Assembly: GCA_963281255.1 (NCBI GenBank)
Contig: OY725492.1
Coordinates: 3,339,104 to 3,403,103 of the forward strand
Direction of reading: 5' to 3'
Length of the DNA: 64,000 nucleotides
Source: Aphrocallistes beatrix
Lineage: Eukaryota > Porifera > Hexactinellida > Sceptrulophora > Aphrocallistidae
Positions within the stretch are counted from its first letter, which is position 1, and every line of letters starts with the position of its first letter. A model generated the notes under the pieces. It searched no databases. It was not told where the DNA came from and saw only the letters and a program-made list of their open reading frames with translations. Below are positions 18,513-28,759 of the stretch, piece after piece. A program made the translations under genes and the position numbers.

Positions 18513-21500
18513 ATGTCGATTCTGAAGGAACTGGTGAATGCTCTGATAGAGACGGCGTACGACCGTCAGGAGACAGTGAAGCAGGCCATTTGCTCTGCCC
18601 TCATAGACATAGGGCGTAGCAAGCCGGATGTGACTCTAATCCAGATAATCGAATACCTGCAGAGCCACCCCAAGCTGAACAGGCAGCACCGCATCCTCCT
18701 CCTCACCAACCTGAACAAGATAATGGAGCTGCACGTGGACAGCTTGTCAACAGAGATGTACACAGCCATCATCCAGCTGGGAATCAATGAGATGTCCATG
18801 ACGAGCGAAGTTGTGCCTGAGTGGCAGTCAGCTGCCAGCACCATTCTTGTCACCTCAGGGCTGCGCTATCCGGAAGAAGTAGCGCAGAAACTTCTCGAGA
18901 AGATGCCCACTGGGAACATTCCTCACTTCTTCACCATCCAGACCCTGGGACAGCTGGCCAGCGCCACCAGCAAGGTGGTCCCGCTGGTGAAGAGGGAGGC
19001 GGTGCTGGGGAGGATGCTGCCCATGATGGGCGCGGTGAAGCAGGACAACATGAAGTGGGCGTTCGCCACCTGTGTGGGCCGCGTGTGCGAGGCGGTGCTC
19101 AACTACACGGGCGACAGAGAGGAGGCGGGGAAGCGGGGGATCTCCCGCTCTGACTTCTCGGGAGAGGTGTACAGCGCCTACGACATCCTCTTCAACGTGT
19201 GGATCAACTCGAAGGAGAGCAAGCTCAGACTGGCCATCATGGACGCACTGGGCCACATGGCCGCGCTGCTGGCTACCGAGACGCTGCAGGAGCAGTCCGC
19301 GCGCCTCTTCAACGGGATCCTCGGCCTCTACCGCAAGAACCAGGAGCACTACTACATCACGCAGTGCCTCGGCTACGTGATAAGCGCCGTGCAGGACAAG
19401 GACATCCCCCTGGACGCCCACTTGGAGATGCTGCTCAGCACTCTCTACCTGCATGCATGCCAGCCCGTCGACCCTAGCAACCAGATGGCGCTCAAAAATC
19501 GGAACGAAGTGTGGAGGACGTGTGAGATAATCTCCCGCAAGAATTCGGACAGAATAATCGGATTTCTTCTGTCCAAGCTTGAGCCGACCGGCGAGAAGAA
19601 CCGGCTGGGGGCGATGGACATCCTCCGGCATCTGATCAACTCGGCGGACGAAGTCCTGGAGGACAAGAAGCCGATGATCCTGAACGGACTGAAGGTGACG
19701 TGCCAGGACCCCAGTCTCAGGGTGCGGCGGGGTCTGCTCATGATCGTGAAGGCGATGGCGCACAAGGACTACCTGTCCCTGGAGGGAGGGCAGAACATGG
19801 TGCAGTTCATGGTGCAGCAGGCCTCCCTGCCTCCCGACCCGAAGGAGAAGAAAGAACCCGCGAAAGGTGACGCGGACAATCCCACCAATTCAGAGCTGCG
19901 CGGGATAGCGGACAACATGCTCTTCCTCATGACGACCACTCTCCCCCAGATGACCCCTGTCTTCTGGCCCTTCCTGCTGGAGTTCCTCTTGCCCCTGCAC
20001 TACACGGAGGGCATCGGCGCCGTGTGCCAGTCCCTGGCCTACATCGCCACCAGCAAGCGCGAGAACCAAGAGGAGGACTTGGAGCTGGACTACGAGACCA
20101 TGGTCAACATTCCCAAGCCGGAGAAGATGCTCGTGAGACTGCTGGTGCTGAGCGGCGTTCCTCTCAGGCAGAGAGACGGACACACCGAGACGAGGGGCGT
20201 GCACATCCTCAAGTTGATGAAGGCGCTCTCCTCCAACCTCCACGAGGACCTGGTCTCCCTCTGGGACGCTGTCATCCCCAAGCTGGTCTCCCAGCTGGGC
20301 GACTTCCAGACGCAGGCCGCCTACTCGCAGCGCACGTGGGAGGACCTGGTGATGAAGCTGCTGTCGCGGAGCCTGGACGAGGTGGAGGACGAGGAGTGGC
20401 TGCTAGGGCTGGGCCGGGAGCTGGCGGAGCAGTGCGTATCGCTCTACCCCGAGTACTCCGAGGAGAAAGCGGTCCTGTACAAGTGCCAGGGGGTGGTGCT
20501 CAGGAAGACCACCAACAAGATGTTCCTGCACGAACAGCTGACCGCGATGTTCGGCACAGTCCGGCACACGAAGCAGGTGGAGAGGGAGGGGCTGGCCTGT
20601 GGGTTCGGCATCTCAGCCGCCTCCCACCTGGACGCGGTGCTGGAGAAGCTGGAGCAGATCTCGTCCCAGGAGATGGTGCGCAAGAGCACGGGACTGTTCG
20701 GCCTCAGCAAGGACAAGTCCGAGTCCGACGTGGAGCGGATGAAGAGCACGGTGATGCTGTGCTACGGCTACTCCTGTCTGTACGCGCCCCCCACCCTGCT
20801 CCCCTCGCGCATCGAGGTGACCATCATCCGCAGCATCAACCCGCACTTCTCCAACATACGCGACCCGGCCGTGAAGCAGAGTCTCATCAAGACGATCGAG
20901 CTGATCGGGCGCTCCCTGCACCCTTCTCACCTGGGGGAGACCACGTTCGTGTTCACTCACCGGAAAGACCTCATCAAACACCTCCTGGCCTTCATCCGCC
21001 AGGAGAGCAGGTCCCTCCTGTCCACGGACACCCGCACCCTCTGCGTGCAGGCCCTCTCCACCCTCGTCAAGTTGGACCCGCCGCTGCAGAGCGCGGAGCA
21101 GGGGGACCTCGTGAGTACCGTCCTGGACCAAGTGGTGCCCCTCCCGGACCCCGTCCAGATGACCCCGTCCAAGAAGGAGCTCCCCTCCGTCCCGGCGCAG
21201 GTGCTGCTGAGTGAGCTGATGGAGGCGGTGGGTGGTCTGCTGAGTGAGCTGCTGAGGAAGAGACTGCACACGGAGAACCTCATCGAGCTGTTCAGGAACT
21301 TCCTGTCCTTCTTCTCCCAGCCGCACCCTGTCAAGTCAAGGGCCGCCTCCCTCTGGTGCCAGCTCCTGTCCCAGTACCTGGAGCAGCTCACTCAGTCGAT
21401 GGAGGACAAGGAGACGCACAGCCCCTTGCCCTCTCCCGACCAGACCCCATTCATCTGTCTCCCTGAGCTGCTGGGGTACCTGGTCCCCCGGTCCACTGAT

Positions 21501-23459
21501 CCCCTGTTCCCCGTACGCGTGGACTGCCTCCGTTCCATTCAGTTGCTGCTGCTCATTAATAACAGGTACCTCGGCGTGAACCCTGACCTCAAGGACCAGT
21601 TCATCGAGGCGCTCTCCATCCTGATCGGCCGCGCGGAGAACGAGGAGGGACTCTTCAACCTGGCTAGCGACCTGGGGAAGGTCCTGGCCAAGAAGCTGTC
21701 GGACGGAATGGTGCTCACATTCCTGGGCGTCACCACGGAGGGACTAATGGACGCGGAGCCGAGCAGTGCCTCCGGCGCTGTGGTGGTGCTCAATCAGACC
21801 CTCAAGATCCGCGGACAGCAGCTCTTCGACTCGCTCTCTCTCATCCTGGACAGTCTGCTGGCCCAGCTGTCCCGGCTGCCCTCCGGACAGAACCGCACTG
21901 GGACCCTGAGGTGCATCCGCACCTTCTCCTCCTACCACCTCCAGCACGTGGTGAGCTACCTGCTGGACCGGTCCAGCCAGCTGAGCACGGAGCTGGTGGA
22001 CACGTGGCAGTGTCTGGCTAGAGAGCCGAACCTCGGAAAACCGCTGCTGGACCTGTTGATGGACACACTGGACCGCAGCCTGCCCTACCAGGAGAAGAAC
22101 GAGGGAGGGAACGTCAGGATCCTCAGCACCCCCAAGCCGGGGGCCGTGGTGTCCGTTTTCTTCCACCTGTTTCCCCTCGACGAGATGGAGGGGCTCATCC
22201 TGGAGCACTACCCCCGCCTCTTCTCCCAGATGGTCACGCGGATAGGCGTGTGCGCGCTCATCGAGGGACAGGGGAGCGCCAAGTCTAAAGGCGCCAAAGA
22301 TAGCCAGATCCCTATTCAGCAGTGCCTGTCATCTTTCCGCGCCCTGCTGACTGCCGCGAAACAGGACTCAGTCCTGGGATACATGGACACTCAGTGCCAC
22401 TGGGGGCTGTTGGAATGTGCGGCGACCTACCCTGAGGGCATCACAGAGCTAACCAGGGCTTTCTCTCTCCACTCATCCGGGTTTATTCCCAAGACAGTCC
22501 ACGTGTTGAATTCCGCACTCAGCAGCATCTACGATCCGTTCCGCATTGTGAGCACAGCTTTCTTCGCAGAGCTCATCAACCAGCAAGCGGTGGGGGTGGT
22601 CTCGCAGAAGGACCTGGTGGAGCAGCTGATCAACAGCCTACTGGGGAGACTGGTGGACTCGCACTACACTGTCCGCATGCTGTGCATCCGAGGGCTGGGG
22701 AACATCGCCTCGCACAACCAGCAGCTCGTCCAGACCTTCTCCACCACCGTGCTGTCCGCCATGATGTCAGGGATGGATGACAAGGAAGACCCGAGCGACT
22801 TCATCACCATGGAGGCCATGAACGGGCTCAGCAAGATCATAGCCAAGATAGACGAGGGACATGTGCGGCCCATCCTCGTGAACATCATCCTCAGGATCAG
22901 GCCCTGCTTCGAGAAACAGCTGCCTGGGGTGCGGACGGCCGCGTTCACGCTGTTCGGAGAGTTGTCTCAGTTCGGGGATGGGCCTTCTCGAGACCCCTAC
23001 CTGGAACAGATCTTCTCCAACCTGGTGACACTAATGGTGCACATGAATGAGGATGAACCCTGCGTGTCGGCTGCGTGCAAAGTGACTCTCTGTAAGATAG
23101 GCCCACTCATTGGCAACGAAGAAGTTAATCAGATATTCCAGAAGTATCTAGACCCTCAAAAGTCCATTATTTACGGAGAATTATTGGACACTCTAACCAA
23201 AAAGCTCGCAATCGCGTTTCCAGACAAATTAAACTTTTTCACACTTAGCGCAACTCTATTTTTCAAGAGCTGTTGGAATGAGATCCGCGCTAACGCTGCG
23301 CTCCTTGTCGGGTTTATGCTCTACCACATTCCTGAAGGTTTCCAGGAGGGGATTTCGAAAGAACAGGTCTCGGAGGCGCTGATAGGATTGTTGCATGATG
23401 CAACGCCCGAAGTTCGAATCAGCTGTGCGAATGCAATTAGTTTACTTGCGAATTATTAA
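18513..23459 (+). CDS. MROH1: Maestro heat-like repeat-containing protein family member 1 (MROH1 orthologue), 1648 aa
   Basis: A single uninterrupted frame whose length nearly equals vertebrate MROH1 (about 1,640 aa). It is helical HEAT-repeat protein throughout. Recognisable MROH1 segments include the N-terminal run ALIETAYDRQETVKQAICSA, the TIQTLGQLASATSKVVPLVK region near 140, the conserved GLFGLSKDKSESDVERMKST stretch at about 727-746, and the C-terminal repeats ending ANAISLLANY. Vertebrate MROH1 has been linked to endolysosomal membranes; the role here is inferred by orthology. Most of the frame (about 18.9-23.1 kb) is strongly GC-rich with G/C-ending codons, while its first ~300 and last ~350 bases and all neighbours are AT-rich. 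That bias creates long false frames on the other strands. No introns. Confidence 0.95.
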   Translation: MSILKELVNALIETAYDRQETVKQAICSALIDIGRSKPDVTLIQIIEYLQSHPKLNRQHRILLLTNLNKIMELHVDSLSTEMYTAIIQLGINEMSMTSEVVPEWQSAASTILVTSGLRYPEEVAQKLLEKMPTGNIPHFFTIQTLGQLASATSKVVPLVKREAVLGRMLPMMGAVKQDNMKWAFATCVGRVCEAVLNYTGDREEAGKRGISRSDFSGEVYSAYDILFNVWINSKESKLRLAIMDALGHMAALLATETLQEQSARLFNGILGLYRKNQEHYYITQCLGYVISAVQDKDIPLDAHLEMLLSTLYLHACQPVDPSNQMALKNRNEVWRTCEIISRKNSDRIIGFLLSKLEPTGEKNRLGAMDILRHLINSADEVLEDKKPMILNGLKVTCQDPSLRVRRGLLMIVKAMAHKDYLSLEGGQNMVQFMVQQASLPPDPKEKKEPAKGDADNPTNSELRGIADNMLFLMTTTLPQMTPVFWPFLLEFLLPLHYTEGIGAVCQSLAYIATSKRENQEEDLELDYETMVNIPKPEKMLVRLLVLSGVPLRQRDGHTETRGVHILKLMKALSSNLHEDLVSLWDAVIPKLVSQLGDFQTQAAYSQRTWEDLVMKLLSRSLDEVEDEEWLLGLGRELAEQCVSLYPEYSEEKAVLYKCQGVVLRKTTNKMFLHEQLTAMFGTVRHTKQVEREGLACGFGISAASHLDAVLEKLEQISSQEMVRKSTGLFGLSKDKSESDVERMKSTVMLCYGYSCLYAPPTLLPSRIEVTIIRSINPHFSNIRDPAVKQSLIKTIELIGRSLHPSHLGETTFVFTHRKDLIKHLLAFIRQESRSLLSTDTRTLCVQALSTLVKLDPPLQSAEQGDLVSTVLDQVVPLPDPVQMTPSKKELPSVPAQVLLSELMEAVGGLLSELLRKRLHTENLIELFRNFLSFFSQPHPVKSRAASLWCQLLSQYLEQLTQSMEDKETHSPLPSPDQTPFICLPELLGYLVPRSTDPLFPVRVDCLRSIQLLLLINNRYLGVNPDLKDQFIEALSILIGRAENEEGLFNLASDLGKVLAKKLSDGMVLTFLGVTTEGLMDAEPSSASGAVVVLNQTLKIRGQQLFDSLSLILDSLLAQLSRLPSGQNRTGTLRCIRTFSSYHLQHVVSYLLDRSSQLSTELVDTWQCLAREPNLGKPLLDLLMDTLDRSLPYQEKNEGGNVRILSTPKPGAVVSVFFHLFPLDEMEGLILEHYPRLFSQMVTRIGVCALIEGQGSAKSKGAKDSQIPIQQCLSSFRALLTAAKQDSVLGYMDTQCHWGLLECAATYPEGITELTRAFSLHSSGFIPKTVHVLNSALSSIYDPFRIVSTAFFAELINQQAVGVVSQKDLVEQLINSLLGRLVDSHYTVRMLCIRGLGNIASHNQQLVQTFSTTVLSAMMSGMDDKEDPSDFITMEAMNGLSKIIAKIDEGHVRPILVNIILRIRPCFEKQLPGVRTAAFTLFGELSQFGDGPSRDPYLEQIFSNLVTLMVHMNEDEPCVSAACKVTLCKIGPLIGNEEVNQIFQKYLDPQKSIIYGELLDTLTKKLAIAFPDKLNFFTLSATLFFKSCWNEIRANAALLVGFMLYHIPEGFQEGISKEQVSEALIGLLHDATPEVRISCANAISLLANY

Positions 23460-23995
23460 TACTTCGTATTTCAATTTGTTTTCCACGTTTGTATCCATTT
23501 TGCTGAGTGTATGTATGATAACAACCGCTATATTGGATAGAGATTGTATATAACGAAGTGTTTTGTTCTTATTCGTACTGCTGTAATTATTAAACCATCT
23601 TATTTAGTTAAAAATTATTATCCAAAGGAACCTGCACAACTAGCACATCAATGAATAAGATCCAGTATGATGGTTTAATGATGAGTCATCATTAATTTTA
23701 GTGCAGCTCCTGTAGGGTGATAAGGTTAACATTCGGTCAAAATGGATTAACTTCCAAATTTGATCATTTCAAACTGACTGCGTTTAGCTGCCAGAGAGGG
23801 ATGGTGGAAAATTGGAAAAAGTCCACTTCCATGCTATTGATCCTTGTGGTCATTTGACACTTCAAAAGCCCCAAGGGCTTTTGTTTTGTTTTTTTGGCGG
23901 ATAAAAACTTTTATGAATTTTGAAATTTTGTCTATTTGACCAAGTACGCGTAATATTACCTTTATTAATGGCACTATTCAATATTAGACGCAGTT
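23460..23995. other. Intergenic, no feature recognised
   Basis: AT-rich spacer after MROH1. The short hairpin aaaagccccaagggctttt at 23866-23884 is the only local structure noted. A ttttagtgcagctcctgtagg string near 23697 resembles one end of the element at 34222-34594. Confidence 0.4.
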
Positions 23996-24418
23996 TCTTC
24001 AATCAATTCGTTACAGATATAGATATATATGCGCTGCGCGGCTGGCGGACACTTTGTGTCCGCCGGAGGCACCCTTTGGGTGCCTGTGGTCACCATTGAT
24101 TAATTATATGGGAGATAACATCTCTAAATACGTCTGTCCTACTGTTATAATCGATATCGCACGAAAAATCACCAAATTTGTCAATTTTTAAAAATTTGTG
24201 ATGCGTAATGATGACGTCATAACAGTGATGAATCATCATATTTGAGATATATTAAACTTTCAGCCTTCTATCACCTAAAATGGCTGAGTTATAGTCGAAA
24301 AACTGAATTTCTAATTATAAAAAAGGTGACAATGACGTCATAATTCCATGATGAGTCGACATTTTCGTCTGAGCTCAGAACTTAGTGGAGCCATAGCCAA
24401 AAGACTCCTACATGCCAA
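23996..24418 (-). repeat. R1 repeat, reverse orientation
   Basis: It contains the palindromes gcggacactttgtgtccgc and ggcaccctttgggtgcc, the tgatgacgtcataac and gacaatgacgtcataattcc patches, and ccatagccaaaagactcc at its far end. It ends about 60 bp upstream of the NHL gene start, so it may contribute promoter or leader sequence. Confidence 0.8.
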
Positions 24419-24478
24419 AAATTATTATTTATTATTATTATTACATTCTATTTAGTCTTTTCTTAGTTTCTATATACA

Positions 24479-25687
24479 ATGGCAAGTTTCAGTGATTCAG
24501 AAAGTGAAGAATTCCTCTCTCAGGTGGAGAGAGTGAGAATAGAGATAAGAGATAAGTTCTCTAAATCTCACCAAATGCTGCATGAGAGAGAAGCTGCTCT
24601 ACTGTCAGAGCTGGATCAGCTGGTGGCTAACTACAAGGTAGAGGAAGTAAGGAAACAAATCCAAAAGATCTCCAGTTCCAAAGAGAGCATCATATCCGCT
24701 CTGAAAGAAAATGAAGATTATGAAGCTTTACAGTTAAGCATCGCTACGCTAAATTCCCGAATTAGAGAGCTGGAAGTGAGTCTGGAGACTAGAATGAGGC
24801 GTGTAGAGCTGGACTGGGATGGAGGACTGGAAGGGAGACTGAGGGAGATAGGTGGGATTAGGATAATCGGACAATTAGATTACAAGAAGAAAGGAGAACC
24901 TGTTATGACAGCTTTTATACACAGTAAGTATCCATCAACTGAAGCTGGAGTGTTTCGCTTTCCTGCTTCACTCACTATTGAACCTCATTCCCAAAATATT
25001 TATATTTGTGACCGTGGAAACAATCGCGTGCAAGTATTTTCTAATTCTTTGGAATTCATATTTTGTTTCAGTGATAAGATGCTTGGACCTAGTGGTATCT
25101 GTATTGATGAGAATTTTCTTTACGTTACACAATATGGGAGCAATTGTTTGAATGTGTACACTATTGAAGGGAATTTGTTGAAGTCATTTGGAAAAAAGGG
25201 AAAAAATGAACTGGAGTTTGACATCCCAAATGGTGTGGAAGTTTCAGAAATGAAAAATCGAATCTACATTTGTGAATATAATAATAATCGTGTTCAGTGT
25301 TTGTATTTGAATCTGACTTTCAACTCATTCATTCTTGATATTTTGGGTCCTAGAGATATCAAACTAACTCAGAATGAGATTGTAGTATTGAAAGGTGGCT
25401 ATTCCTGCATTTGTCTATTCAATTACTTGCATCAGTTCGTGAGAGAGATGATACGTTGTGGGGAAGGTACTCCTCTCACTATCCCTCTGTTCTTCTGCCT
25501 AGATCAACAGAACAACATCCTCATGACAGATTTTCACTGTGTAGCTATCTTCTCATTCAGAGGAGAGTTGATTCACATATTCGGTAAAGAAGGAGAGCGC
25601 CAATATCCTAAGGGAATAATTCTGAATTCAGAGAACAAGATTGTTGTCCTCTCTGAAAATCCTACTAACTGCATGCAACTATTCTAA
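24479..25687 (+). CDS. Coiled-coil/NHL-repeat protein (402 aa)
   Basis: An intact single-exon frame. Residues about 12-130 are a charged coiled coil (EIRDKFSKSHQMLHEREAALLSEL, nearly the same start as 4422-5684). Residues about 150-402 are an NHL propeller (NIYICDRGNNRVQVFSNS, NRIYICEYNNNRVQCLYL) ending NCMQLF. The shared C-terminal and linker (DYKKKGEPV against EYKKKGVPL) sequences show recent common origin with 4422-5684. No RING or B-box. A protein-binding role is likely. The start sits shortly after a repeat and an ATT/TTA-rich leader. Confidence 0.88.
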   Translation: MASFSDSESEEFLSQVERVRIEIRDKFSKSHQMLHEREAALLSELDQLVANYKVEEVRKQIQKISSSKESIISALKENEDYEALQLSIATLNSRIRELEVSLETRMRRVELDWDGGLEGRLREIGGIRIIGQLDYKKKGEPVMTAFIHSKYPSTEAGVFRFPASLTIEPHSQNIYICDRGNNRVQVFSNSLEFIFCFSDKMLGPSGICIDENFLYVTQYGSNCLNVYTIEGNLLKSFGKKGKNELEFDIPNGVEVSEMKNRIYICEYNNNRVQCLYLNLTFNSFILDILGPRDIKLTQNEIVVLKGGYSCICLFNYLHQFVREMIRCGEGTPLTIPLFFCLDQQNNILMTDFHCVAIFSFRGELIHIFGKEGERQYPKGIILNSENKIVVLSENPTNCMQLF

Positions 25688-26286
25688 TTTAGACTATCAG
25701 CCTTCTTGATAATACATCGGATTTGAATCTATAAATAGGATTGCTCAATTTATTGGTTATTTTCGTTTAGCTGTGTTTAATTTCTGATATTTTCGCATAT
25801 TATCTTGTCTGTCATGTGCTGATTGCAGTATGTATAATGTAGGCTGGGTCAAAAAAGTTGCCTTTCCTCCTTTCAAGGATTATAAGAAATTTAGATCTGA
25901 AAAAAAAATTGATTTGACCCTTGCGGTTTTATAGTTTTGATGTGTCACTTCCGCACAATTGACTTTAAATCGTCCGAATTGTCAAAATCATTTGACTTAC
26001 CCCTTTTAATATATTAATTGGTAATAGTAAGTCGCCAATTTGCTGTCGAACGGTATATAAAGCTAATCTCTATCTCTTAGGATACTAAAGTTATACAGAT
26101 ATTTTTTTCCGTTTTCTATCATACACTTATTATATCACCCCCCTTTCTTTCCTAAAATTTTAAAACGTACAACACAAGCTTTTTGATCAATTGTTGAATA
26201 CATCAAGATTCAATAATTTCATATTCAGTTAATTTAACATTAATAATCTTTTTTTAACTCAAAAGCAGGCATTTTTTCTTTTGAGG

Positions 26287-26607
26287 TTAGTATTGAAAGA
26301 ATAATCCATGTCTCGCCTCTTCCCCTGTTACTGAAGACGAAACTTTAGTAACCAGTTGAATAGTTCTTTCAACAGCTTGTGTATGGCATGGATATCCTGG
26401 AATTTCCACAGGATTACACACAATATTAAGTAGTATTTCTTTTGAGAAGTGTTTTGTAAAAGGCGGTTCTGTGATAAGAGATGTTTCCCAATCAATCATA
26501 TTCACGTATGTTTCAGCAGTGAACCTTAATGAAGGCATTTTAAATGGACGAATTTCTATCTGTTCAAATGATGAATTGTTGATGTGCACATATGGACCTA
26601 GAAACAT
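26287..26607 (-). pseudogene. Left-arm fragment of a transposon-associated protein gene
   Basis: The minus strand reads EIRPFKMPSLRFTAETYVNM, then IDWETSLITEPPF, then PGYPCHTQAVERTIQLVTKV. It matches the C-terminal part of a widespread family of uncharacterised animal proteins, often in repeats, with an H-T-Q-[AS]-V-E-R motif. That family attribution is from memory and tentative. No N-terminal domain is present. Confidence 0.6.
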
Positions 26608-27111
26608 GTTCTATGCAATACCTTTACTGCGAGAGTTACCCGAGGATGATCAAGAAGTAAATTGTGATGTTCTACAGAGAAATGCATATTTTTGTCATCC
26701 AGAAAATATTCTATTATGGATGCTTGCAGACATTGTTGTGCAAATTAGACAAAAGGCAGTGAAAATTATTTAGATATCCGCACCAACAATTCATCATTTG
26801 AACAGATAGAAATTCGTCCATTTAAAATGCCTTCATTAAGGTTCACTGCAGAAACATACGCGAATATGATTGATTGGGAAACATCTCTTATCACAGAACC
26901 GCCTTTTACAAAACACTTCTCAAAAGAAATACTACTTAATATTGTGTGCACTCCTGTGGAAATTCCAGGATATCCATGCCATACACAAGCTGTTGAAAGA
27001 ACTATTCAACTGGTTACTAAAGTTTCGTCTTCAGTAACAGGGGAAGAGGCGAGACATGGATTAATTCTCTCAACACTAACCTCGAAAGAAAAAATGCCTG
27101 CTTTTGAGTAA
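26598..27111 (+). pseudogene. Right-arm fragment of the same protein gene, with upstream coding remnant
   Basis: The centre of the foldback reads YFCHPENILLWMLADIVVQI on the plus strand, followed by a stop/frameshift near 26770 and then the arm sequence SSFEQIEIRPFKMPSLRF to the stop at 27111 (KEKMPAFE). The plus strand is therefore the parental orientation and the left arm is a copied, inverted piece. It differs from the left arm at a few residues (YANM/YVNM, CTPV/CNPV). Confidence 0.65.
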
Positions 27112-27570
27112 AAAAAAAGATTATTAATGTTAAATTAACTGAATATGAAATTATTGAATCTTGATGTATTCAACAATTGATCAAAAAGCTTGTATTGTAC
27201 GTTTTAAAATTTTAGGAAAGAAAGGGGGGTGATATAATAAGTGTATGATAGAAAACGGAAAAAATATCTGCATAACTTTAGTATCCTAAGAGATAGAGAT
27301 TAGCTTTATATACCGTTCGACAGCAAATTGGCGACTTACTATTACCAATTAATATATTAAAAGGGGTAAGTTAAAGGATTTTGACAATTCGGACGATTTA
27401 AAGTCAATTGTGCGGAAGTGACACATCAAAACTATAAAACCGCAAGGGTCAAATCTATTCTTTTTCGGATCTAAATTTCTTATAATCTTCGAAAGGAGGA
27501 AAGGCAACTTTTTCCTTAGGTAGAAGTTGATCCGATCATTTGTACATTTCTTGACCCAGCCGTACATGTT

Positions 27571-28751
27571 ATATTCTCGAGAATATTTCTTTTTCATGAT
27601 GAGTGCCAATTTATCTCAAAATGGTTTGAAGATAGCACTGTAGTGATTGGGTGGTATTGGATAGTAATATTACACTGAATTATATTTATTTATCACTCAG
27701 ACCCAAATAATAATCACCCAATAACTTATAATCAATTATTTTGTTTCTCGAAATCTTATTGAATAATTTCATTCAGTTACTTTATTATTGATTTTTCTGG
27801 GGTCTTTTAATTAGGTTCAATTCACAGTTTATTTCTAGCTAATACTGCGACTAGCATTCTCAAACGATATCTAACACCAAATATCCTGTCTCTGTTCTCA
27901 GAACGAATATACCGAATCTTTACCTTCCTTATATAAAGCCATTCCACAGATTAAAAAATTTGGACCTGGGATAAGGCCGAAGTCCATTGAGTAAATGCAG
28001 GATTAGCCAAAAATCGTCAAATATACAGGGTATATCTTAAGAACGTATTACAAACATATGTATACACGTGGTATCGAAGTACACCTATCCGTTTTCAAAA
28101 TTGTCAAGGCATCATGTCGCTGTGCGATAGTTATTTTTAGAACCAATTTTAGCGATTTTCTCCGCTGACCAATGAAATTGCAGTGTTTCAATATTAAAAT
28201 TGGCTTCGATTTCATTGACCATAGAGATTAGACCGAATTCAATGCACATAAACAAGTTAGAATCACTCTCTAAACTGGAAATTCGATAGGCTGAATTAAA
28301 AAATTGTGTAAAACTCAAGGATGTATATTATGCAAATGCCTTACGAGTCACTTAATGGAGCTGCACTATCGGTCTGTCGACCGACATTTTATATACATGA
28401 TACAATCATTGATGATTCATTATCATCATGATGAAAATATTTATATAGAAAGATGTTGTGATGCCTATTATTAAACAAGTAATTTAATCTCTATCTCTTC
28501 TCTTTGCATGTTAATGGTACTAATACATCTGAATGTTTAAGCAACTTGGACCATTTGATCGGACTTTGTGAAACGAAGTAGAATTGACATTTTGACACAT
28601 CGACACTTTCTGAAACGGTATTGTTTTCAGAAAAACAATAGGACGACAGTAAAATGCAGTCAATTTGCATACTTTTGATATATTAGGCTTGTACGGGGAC
28701 CAAATGCAGACATGCCTTGGAAATAGCAAGAATCATTCCATGATTTAATAA
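27571..28751. other. Intergenic, one repeat end only
   Basis: Bases 28348-28389 (ttaatggagctgcactatcg, then ggtctgtcgaccgacat) match the left end of the element at 34222-34594. No gene is recognised; small open frames are not supported by composition. Confidence 0.45.
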
Positions 28752-28759
28752 TAGTAAAC

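Larger units (their letters stand above)
25840..27570. repeat. Large foldback: ~735-bp inverted arms around a ~180-bp centre
   Basis: The left arm (about 25840-26583) and right arm (about 26784-27570) are inverted copies with few differences, including the ggctgggtcaa and aaaggaggaaaggcaact ends. The right arm retains about 38 bp missing from the left near 27515-27550. Each arm carries the 3' part of the same protein gene. The high identity implies a recent event or gene conversion between arms. Confidence 0.9.

Noticed and set aside
18855..21391. Long open frames on the minus strand and in other plus frames across MROH1 (for example 18855-19763 and 20613-21326 minus, 20024-21214 plus)
   Set aside because: They are by-products of the GC-rich codon usage of MROH1 and read as Arg/Gly/Pro/His-rich text without domains.
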